From an uncultured Alistipes sp. (GTDB lineage Bacteria; Bacteroidota; Bacteroidia; Bacteroidales; Rikenellaceae), in the NCBI GenBank assembly GCA_947174295.1, contig CAMWIG010000054.1:1-10504 (forward strand): a DNA stretch of 10,504 bases. Reading direction: 5' to 3'. The notes beneath the pieces were generated by a model, which saw only the letters and a program-made list of their open reading frames with translations, had not been told where the DNA came from and did no database searches. Of the stretch, positions 5,985 through 10,504 are shown in pieces. The stretch's first letter is position 1; each line of letters starts with the position of its first letter. Position numbers and translations under genes: made by a program.

Positions 5985-8417
5985 TCATAACGTCGTGCCG
6001 CCGGTTTTATTGCCCGCACCGGCCTTGTCGGCCAGAGCTTCCGCTTCGGCGGCCATGGCGCATACTTCGGCGTGGAGCCGGGCCGCGAAATCGCGCTGCG
6101 AGGATATCACCCAGCCCGTCGAGCGCTCCATGCGGCGTAGCTCGGAGGAGAGGTCGGTGCGGCCCGTCATCTCCATGCGCGGTGTGAGCTTGTGGGCCGT
6201 CGCGCGCATGAGCTTCGCATCGCCGCTGTCGGCCGCCTGTTTCAGCGCTGCGGCGTCGGCGCGGCTCTCGGCGGCGAAGGTGCGCAGTATGTCGGCCTCG
6301 GCCGCGGAGTCGCCGCCCGCGAATGCCGTCAGTGCTTCGAATCCCGCTGCGGAACGCGACTTCACGGCGCTATCCACGCCGGCCATGCCCGAGAGTGCGC
6401 GCAGCAGGTCGCTTGCGGCGAACGGCTTGTGCAGCACCGCCGAGAAGCCGCGTGCGAGGAATTCTCCGTCGCCCCCGGCGCGGGCCGTGACGGCTACCAC
6501 GGGCGTCGCGGGCGAAAGCCTCCGCACCGTGGCGGCTATGGCGAACCCGTCGGTGCCGGGCATCTGTATGTCGGTCATCACGGCGTCGAACCGGCTCTCG
6601 TTCAGCAGACGCTCGATGTATTCGGGAAACTGGCATGTCGTGATGTCGATTCCGACGCTGCGGCACATTGCCGCGACCATGTCCAATTGCAGCTTGTCGT
6701 CGTCGAGGGCCAGCAGCCGTATGCCGTCGGCCGGCCGTGCCGGCTGTGCCGTGCGCGATACGGGGACTCTGACCGTGAAACGGCTGCCCCGCCCGGGTTC
6801 GCTCTCCAACTCCACCTCTCCGCCGAGCAGCCGCACTGCGCGGTCGACTATCGACAGACCGAGTCCGAAGCCCTCGATTCCGCGGGCCGAGCCGAGCCGC
6901 ACGAAGGCTTCGAATATCCGCTCGCGCTCCTCGGGTGCGATGCCGCGGCCCGTGTCGGCTATGACGAAGCGAAGCGCGTCGCCGTCGAGCGACAATGCGA
7001 CCGATACGCTGCCGCTGTCGGTGAATTTCAAGGCGTTGGATATGAGATTGTCGGCAATCTGACGTATGTGCATGGGGTCTCCCGTCACCTCTGCCGCCGA
7101 ATCGGACGATGCTTCGGAGAGCAGTTCCACGCCCTTGGCGGCGGCTATGGGACGGAATCCGTCGACGATGCTTTCGAAGAGCCGTGCCGGTGAGAACGTC
7201 ACGCTCTCGGCCTCGTCGCGGTCGGTGTCGAGACGGTGGAACTCCACCAAATCGGTGACCAGACGCAGCAGATGCTCCGACGACTGCTGCATGTTGCGCA
7301 GATAGGTTTCGCCGCGGCGGTCGATGTCGAGCCGCGACATGAGGTCGATATATCCCATGATCGAGCCCAGCGGAGCCTTTATGTCGTGCGTTATGGCCAG
7401 CATAAGCTGTTCGCGCGTCGAGAGCAGCGTCTCCTTTTCGCGGTTCGCGCGCTCCAACTCGGCCTTGTAACGGTTGCTGCGCGAGATGTCGCGCCACAGT
7501 ATCACGACGAACAGCAGCACGAGCACTATGGCTGCCGCGGCTATCGAGCCGAGCAGGGTCGTCGACCGGCGAATGACAGCCTGCCGCTTCACGGCATCGG
7601 CTATCTCGACGGCGCTCTCTTCGCGTTCGAATTCGTCGATGAGTCGGTAAATAGTGTTGTTTATCAGTCGGTTGTCGCGGCTAATGCGGGCGACTTCGCG
7701 CCATGCCGTTCCTGCTATTTCGGAGCGTTCGGCCGTCACCTTCTCCTGCAAGTCGCGCAGCACGACGGCTATCGTGTCCGACATGCCGCCCGCCACGGAG
7801 TCGACGCGTATGTTGGTCCGCACGGTGATTGTCGAGTCCTCTTTCGGCGGACTGAACAAATCGGCGAACCGGCGGAAGAAGCCGCGACGGCTGCGGGCCG
7901 TGCGGAGCGTGTCGCTGAGCACGCTTACGTGTGCGGCGGGGAGAGTGTCGGCGTGTATCGTACTGTCGGGCAGTATTATGCGCTCGATGTTGCGCTCCAC
8001 TATCGTCGGGGAGTTCGCGGCCCGCCACGTCTCGATCAGGCGTATCGTCGTGCGCTCCTTGCGGTCGATCAGCAGCTCGATGCTGTCCAGACGCTCGGTC
8101 TGCTCCTCGTTGTCGGTCTCTGCGACCGTCGCGCGCAGCGAGTCGATGCAGCTGCGCACGAGTGCCAGCTCCGAACGGAAGGACTTGCGGTACGACTCGT
8201 CGCCGGCGAGCATCATCTGTCCGCTGCTTTCGGCCTGGTAGAGGTGATACAGCGTGCGGTTGATGGCGTTGCGCCGGGAACGCAGCTGCGAACGGTCGTC
8301 GGCCGAAGCGATGTCCGTGGCCATAGCGAATACCCGCCATATCGCCACGACGGACACGGCGAGAACAAGGATGTACCCTGCGGCTATCTTCGATTTGACG
8401 TATCGCGACTGTTTCAT
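5985..8417 (-). CDS. Hybrid sensor histidine kinase with receiver and HPt domains
   Basis: This 810-residue inner-membrane sensor has membrane helices at about 12-31 and 287-308. They flank a periplasmic region of about 255 residues that looks helical and is not a family I can name. Cytoplasmic parts in order are: a short coiled-coil linker; HisKA with His344 (AITHDIKAPLG); HATPase_c with NLISNALKF at 457-465, DTGRGI at 488-493 and GFGLGL at 516-521; a receiver with Asp572-574, phospho-acceptor Asp616 and Lys664; and an HPt domain with His742 (RATAHKL). The likely phosphorelay is His344, Asp616, His742, then Asp53 of the regulator encoded 19 bp downstream. The periplasmic region has a repeated motif: INRTLYHL at 52-59 and INNTIYRL at 252-259. 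The signal is unknown. Its promoter abuts the start codon. Confidence 0.93.
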   Translation of the reverse strand: MKQSRYVKSKIAAGYILVLAVSVVAIWRVFAMATDIASADDRSQLRSRRNAINRTLYHLYQAESSGQMMLAGDESYRKSFRSELALVRSCIDSLRATVAETDNEEQTERLDSIELLIDRKERTTIRLIETWRAANSPTIVERNIERIILPDSTIHADTLPAAHVSVLSDTLRTARSRRGFFRRFADLFSPPKEDSTITVRTNIRVDSVAGGMSDTIAVVLRDLQEKVTAERSEIAGTAWREVARISRDNRLINNTIYRLIDEFEREESAVEIADAVKRQAVIRRSTTLLGSIAAAAIVLVLLFVVILWRDISRSNRYKAELERANREKETLLSTREQLMLAITHDIKAPLGSIMGYIDLMSRLDIDRRGETYLRNMQQSSEHLLRLVTDLVEFHRLDTDRDEAESVTFSPARLFESIVDGFRPIAAAKGVELLSEASSDSAAEVTGDPMHIRQIADNLISNALKFTDSGSVSVALSLDGDALRFVIADTGRGIAPEERERIFEAFVRLGSARGIEGFGLGLSIVDRAVRLLGGEVELESEPGRGSRFTVRVPVSRTAQPARPADGIRLLALDDDKLQLDMVAAMCRSVGIDITTCQFPEYIERLLNESRFDAVMTDIQMPGTDGFAIAATVRRLSPATPVVAVTARAGGDGEFLARGFSAVLHKPFAASDLLRALSGMAGVDSAVKSRSAAGFEALTAFAGGDSAAEADILRTFAAESRADAAALKQAADSGDAKLMRATAHKLTPRMEMTGRTDLSSELRRMERSTGWVISSQRDFAARLHAEVCAMAAEAEALADKAGAGNKTGGTTL

Positions 8418-8422
8418 GACGG

Positions 8423-8453
8423 CAAATATACGAAAAACGGAAGCGCACGCAAA
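8423..8453 (-). promoter_or_regulatory. Promoter of the hybrid kinase gene, nearly leaderless
   Basis: The minus strand has TTTG at 8453-8450, a 19-bp spacer, and TATATTTG at 8430-8423. Together these are an exact Bacteroidota primary-sigma promoter (-33 TTTG, -7 TAnnTTTG). Only 5 bases separate the -7 box from the ATG at 8417, so the transcript should begin at or within a few bases of the start codon. Confidence 0.75.
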
Positions 8454-8463
8454 AAACCGTGCG
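8444..8463 (-). terminator. Short hairpin between the cupin and kinase genes, overlapping the kinase promoter
   Basis: A 6-bp stem (CGCACG 8444-8449 with CGTGCG 8458-8463) has an 8-nt loop. On the minus strand five T (8436-8432) follow after a short gap. It lies about 86 bp after the cupin stop and could be its terminator. The loop contains the -33 TTTG of the kinase promoter, so the two signals share bases. The stem is short, so confidence is low. The rest of the 131-bp gap has a 12-bp palindrome (8472-8483) and no gene. Confidence 0.3.
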
Positions 8464-8548
8464 TATTATTGCGTCGGCCGACGATTCGCCGCAGGGCGTC
8501 TGGCGGGAGCCGGTATTCGCCGGAGCCGCGACCGATGCCTTTGCAGCA

Positions 8549-9082
8549 TCACATGCCGTGAGGAGTGTCGGACGAACCGGCTCGAAGGGCCGATGCCGCG
8601 GCGGCAGCGTACTGCCCGTCGTCGACGGGTTCGAGCCACGTGTCGACGTTGGATGCGGGGTTGCACTCCACGGCCAGATGCGAGAACCAGCTGTCGGGGG
8701 CCGCGCCGTGCCAATGCACCGCACCGGGCGCTATCTCCACGACGTCGCCCGGGCGGAGTTCGCGCGCGGGCGAACCCTTCTCCTGATACAATCCGCGGCC
8801 GGCGGTGCATATCAGCAGCTGACCGCCCGTGTGGCTGTGCCAGTTGTTGCGGCAGCCGGGTTCGAAGGTCACGTTGGAGATGTTGGTGCCGAGTTCGGCG
8901 CTGCGGCTCACCGGGGCGAGGTAGGCCTGCCCGATGAAGTACTGCGAAAATTGCTCGGGCAGCTTCCCGCCCTGCGGGAATATCTGCTCGAAATCGGTTG
9001 TTCGTTCTTTCATGGTCTGTGCTTTCACGGTCGCGCACGGCAAGAGCACGGCGGCGACGAATGTTGCTAAAAATCTTTTCAT
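8549..9082 (-). CDS. Secreted single-domain cupin with His-His-Gln-His metal site
   Basis: This 177-residue protein begins with a type I signal peptide (MKRFLATFVAAVLLPCATVKA, cleavage before QT), so it acts in the periplasm or outside. It has one cupin fold, with motif 1 at about 77-97 (NNWHSHTGGQLLICTAGRG) and motif 2 at about 112-126 (GDVVEIAPGAVHWHG). The metal ligands His82, His84, Gln88 and His123 use Gln where many cupins use Glu. Their spacing (2, 4 and 35 residues) equals that of His53, His55, Gln59 and His94 in the manganese cupin hydroxynitrile lyase of Granulicella tundricola. This places it in that cupin subgroup, but most members have no proven reaction and I do not claim lyase activity. 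A 20-residue Ala-rich tail follows the fold. The frame is open 18 codons further upstream, but the signal peptide fixes 9082. It is divergent from an AraC-type regulator, its probable controller. Confidence 0.87.
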   Translation of the reverse strand: MKRFLATFVAAVLLPCATVKAQTMKERTTDFEQIFPQGGKLPEQFSQYFIGQAYLAPVSRSAELGTNISNVTFEPGCRNNWHSHTGGQLLICTAGRGLYQEKGSPARELRPGDVVEIAPGAVHWHGAAPDSWFSHLAVECNPASNVDTWLEPVDDGQYAAAAASALRAGSSDTPHGM

Positions 9083-9106
9083 GTGTCGTCTTTTGGTCCG
9101 GCACTG

Positions 9107-9114
9107 CAAATTTA
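9107..9114 (-). promoter_or_regulatory. -7 box of the cupin gene promoter
   Basis: The minus strand reads TAAATTTG, an exact TAnnTTTG match, giving a start near 9102 and a leader of about 20 nt before the ATG at 9082. There is no TTTG at the -33 position, which suits a promoter that needs an activator. Confidence 0.6.
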
Positions 9115-9144
9115 CGGCTGCGGAGGCTGTCGGCATGAAACATT

Positions 9145-9179
9145 TTTACCGTATCTCCTACCACAATTACCGTTTCCGC
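9145..9179. promoter_or_regulatory. Candidate AraC-type operator: TTACCGT direct repeat spaced 21 bp
   Basis: TTACCGT occurs at 9146-9152 and again at 9167-9173, in the same orientation and 21 bp apart. The similarity extends to 10 of 14 positions (9145-9158 against 9166-9179). AraC-family proteins with two helix-turn-helix motifs commonly bind direct half-sites about 21 bp apart. The repeat lies roughly 43-77 bp upstream of the predicted cupin start, next to the missing -33 box, as expected for an activator site. Confidence 0.5.
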
Positions 9180-9211
9180 CGCGGCGGTGTCCGCGAAAAG
9201 GAAAAAAGCCG

Positions 9212-9219
9212 TAACTTTG
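9212..9219 (+). promoter_or_regulatory. -7 box of the AraC-type regulator promoter
   Basis: TAACTTTG matches TAnnTTTG exactly and would start transcription near 9224, about 24 nt before the ATG at 9248. No clear -33 TTTG is present at 19-21 bp. Confidence 0.6.
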
Positions 9220-9247
9220 TATCCGCAAACAACTAAGAGCGACGACA

Positions 9248-10147
9248 ATGAACGACAAAATCAGAAACATCGCCACGATAGCCGAGTACAACGCCATGTT
9301 CGGCGCCGAGACGCTTCATCCGCTTATAAGCGTCGTAGACATGTCGAAGAGCGCGCCCTTGCGTCACGAGCGCCATACGTTCGGTTTCTATACTCTGTTT
9401 CTCAAAGATGTCAAGTGCGGGGATTTGCGCTACGGGCGCCACTACTACGACTATCAGGAGGGGACGATCGTCTGCATCGCTCCGGGGCAGGTGGTAGGCA
9501 TCGAGGACAACGGCGAGACATTCCAGCCCAAAGGGTGGGCGCTGATGTTCCATCCCGACCTGATTCGCGGAACATCGCTCGGACAGCGCATGCGCGAATA
9601 CACCTTCTTCTCCTACGAATCGAACGAGGCGCTGCACCTCTCGGAGCGCGAACGCGGGATAGTGGTCGACTGTCTGCAAAAAATCGCCCACGAGCTGGAA
9701 CACGCCATCGACCGCCACAGCCGCCGGCTGATTGCAATCAACATAGAGATGCTGCTCGACTACTGCCTGCGCTTCTACGAGCGGCAGTTCATCACGCGGC
9801 AGAACGTCAATATCGACATCCTCGCGCGTTTGGAGCGTCTGCTCGACGAGCGTTTCGCCTCGCCCGACATCGCTGCGGACGGCATTCCGACGGTGCGCTG
9901 GTGCGCCGCCGAGCTGTGCCTTTCGCCCAACTACTTCGGCGATCTGGTGAAGCGCGAGACGGGCCGCACGGCGCAGGAGTACATCCAGCAGCGGCTTATC
10001 GGTGCGGCCAAGGAGCGGATACTCGACCCGACGAAGAGCATCTCCGAAGTGGCCTATTCGCTCGGATTCCAATATCCGCAGCACTTTTCGCGTCTGTTCA
10101 AGCGCATCGTAGGCCGCACGCCGAACGAGTACCGAAACGGCAATTAG
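9248..10147 (+). CDS. AraC-family transcriptional regulator
   Basis: This 299-residue cytoplasmic regulator is the only rightward gene in the window. Residues about 15-175 form a ligand-sensing N-terminal domain of the AraC cupin-like kind (for example YYDYQEGTIVCIAPGQVV at 66-83). Residues about 195-297 form the AraC DNA-binding domain with two helix-turn-helix motifs. The first is around 216-237 (AAELCLSPNYFGDLVKRETG) and the second around 265-288 (ISEVAYSLGFQYPQHFSRLF), ending in the usual GRTPNEYR. The length is normal for the family, and the ligand cannot be told. The ATG at 9248 follows a -7 box and short leader. It is divergent from the secreted cupin gene, with a 21-bp direct repeat between them, and convergent with a nitroreductase-family gene. 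It most likely controls the cupin gene and perhaps itself. Confidence 0.93.
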   Translation: MNDKIRNIATIAEYNAMFGAETLHPLISVVDMSKSAPLRHERHTFGFYTLFLKDVKCGDLRYGRHYYDYQEGTIVCIAPGQVVGIEDNGETFQPKGWALMFHPDLIRGTSLGQRMREYTFFSYESNEALHLSERERGIVVDCLQKIAHELEHAIDRHSRRLIAINIEMLLDYCLRFYERQFITRQNVNIDILARLERLLDERFASPDIAADGIPTVRWCAAELCLSPNYFGDLVKRETGRTAQEYIQQRLIGAAKERILDPTKSISEVAYSLGFQYPQHFSRLFKRIVGRTPNEYRNGN

Positions 10148-10155
10148 CCGTCGGG

Positions 10156-10172
10156 CCGGCGGCTTCCGCCGG
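10156..10172. terminator. Hairpin between the convergent regulator and nitroreductase genes
   Basis: A perfect 7-bp GC stem (CCGGCGG 10156-10162 with CCGCCGG 10166-10172) has a 3-nt loop, 8 bp after the regulator stop in the 45-bp gap between convergent genes. There is no T run on either side. The position suggests a two-way transcription end, but the sequence alone is weak. Confidence 0.4.
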
Positions 10173-10192
10173 GAGGTTCGGGCGGGGCCGGC

Positions 10193-10504
10193 CTATCGGC
10201 CGATAATCAAATCGTCGAGACGCAGTTTCGGAACGCAGTGCACGCCGTCCTTGCGGTAGTAGGCGAGCCGGTCGGGCGACTCTCTGTCGACGAGCTCTAT
10301 CTTTTCCGCGCTGCGGCCGACGGCCACAATCAGCAGGGGCCGGTATTCGAGCCCGAGCGCTGCGGTCACGGCTTCGCGGTCGAAAGCCCCGATGCAGATT
10401 CCGCTGAGCCCCATCTCCACGGCTTGCAGAAGCATGCTCTGGGCCGATATGCCGAGATCGATGTCGATGTCGCGGTCCTCGGGCACCGTGGAGCACACGA
10501 CGCT
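10193..10504 (-). CDS. Nitroreductase-family flavoprotein, C-terminal part (cut by window edge)
   Basis: The frame ends with TAG at 10195-10193 and stays open through the right edge, so 103 C-terminal residues are visible and the start is outside. The visible part has DLGISAQSMLLQAVEMGLSG, then GICIGAFDREAV and LGLEYRPLLIVAVG. This is the typical C-terminal half of the nitroreductase fold, with the Gly-rich GLSGICIG segment near the FMN and the 'P-L-L-I-V-A-V-G' strand. These dimeric FMN enzymes reduce nitro compounds, quinones or similar substrates with NAD(P)H; the substrate here is unknown. A GTG at 10498 is only an internal valine, not a start. It converges with the AraC-type regulator gene, so shared regulation is not implied by position. 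Confidence 0.87.
   Translation of the reverse strand, partial: SVVCSTVPEDRDIDIDLGISAQSMLLQAVEMGLSGICIGAFDREAVTAALGLEYRPLLIVAVGRSAEKIELVDRESPDRLAYYRKDGVHCVPKLRLDDLIIGR

Noticed and set aside
8472..8483. 12-bp palindrome CGTCGGCCGACG after the cupin gene
   Set aside because: It has no loop space or T run and is a likely chance feature of GC-rich DNA; not called as an operator or terminator.
6192..8561. Long plus-strand frames opposite the histidine kinase gene (6192-7193 and 7236-8561) and a minus-strand frame at 6370-7497
   Set aside because: They are shadows of the kinase reading frame, with repetitive Arg/Gly/Ala composition and no domain.
9031..9036. Lipoprotein cysteine in the cupin signal peptide (LLPC)
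   Set aside because: Pro directly before Cys does not fit the lipobox, and a normal type I cleavage site (VKA before QT) follows.
10195..10204. Palindrome ATCGGCCGAT at the nitroreductase stop codon
   Set aside because: Partly coding, short and without a loop; no evidence of function.
9187..10206. A 339-codon frame on the plus strand in another phase across the AraC-type gene, and a minus-strand frame at 9233-10084
   Set aside because: The AraC frame has both helix-turn-helix motifs and a promoter; these frames are Arg-rich by-products.

Overview
The window looks like chromosomal DNA of a GC-rich member of the Bacteroidales, most like Alistipes. This is inferred from several signs. Promoter boxes of the Bacteroidota type (TAnnTTTG) precede most transcription units. 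One protein is a lipoprotein with BACON and fibronectin-like domains. There is a hybrid histidine kinase with a sigma-54-type regulator. Ribosome binding sites are mostly absent, and coding regions are GC-rich while intergenic DNA is AT-rich. I see no rRNA, tRNA, CRISPR array, phage or transposase gene.

Layout, left to right. A radical-SAM gene of the YhcC/TIGR01212 type is cut by the left edge (1-315, minus). It is separated from the next gene by a 174-bp element with perfect 34-bp inverted arms built from a 7-bp repeat (324-497). A leftward housekeeping and surface block follows: cytidine deaminase (3927-3469), RluA-type pseudouridine synthase (3467-2775), D-aminoacyl-tRNA deacylase (2778-2326) and a secreted lipoprotein nuclease (2296-500). 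Spacing is 1 bp, a 4-bp overlap and 29 bp, so they probably form one transcript from a promoter at about 3960. The nuclease gene carries nine consecutive G on its coding strand, upstream of the catalytic domain. A one-base slip either way stops translation before that domain.

The centre holds a leftward two-component system: an 810-residue hybrid kinase with HPt domain (8417-5985) and a sigma-54 activator response regulator (5965-4640). The kinase promoter ends almost at its start codon, suggesting a nearly leaderless mRNA. Beyond the regulator lies a 337-bp non-coding stretch with two tandem GTGGA-N5-TCCAC dyads 21 bp apart and a near-consensus -24/-12 sequence. Then comes a gene for a 70-residue exported, acidic, low-complexity protein (4302-4090). 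This is the spatial arrangement of an enhancer, sigma-54 promoter and target gene, so I infer that the two-component system controls the small exported protein. This is the most system-like feature here, but it is a hypothesis.

On the right, a secreted small cupin (9082-8549, minus) diverges from an AraC-family regulator (9248-10147, plus). The cupin has the His-X-His-X3-Gln...His metal-ligand spacing of the manganese cupin hydroxynitrile lyase group. The 165-bp region between them has a -7 box for each gene and a TTACCGT direct repeat spaced 21 bp, next to the cupin promoter, a good candidate AraC operator. A nitroreductase-family gene, convergent with the regulator, is cut by the right edge (10193-10504, minus).
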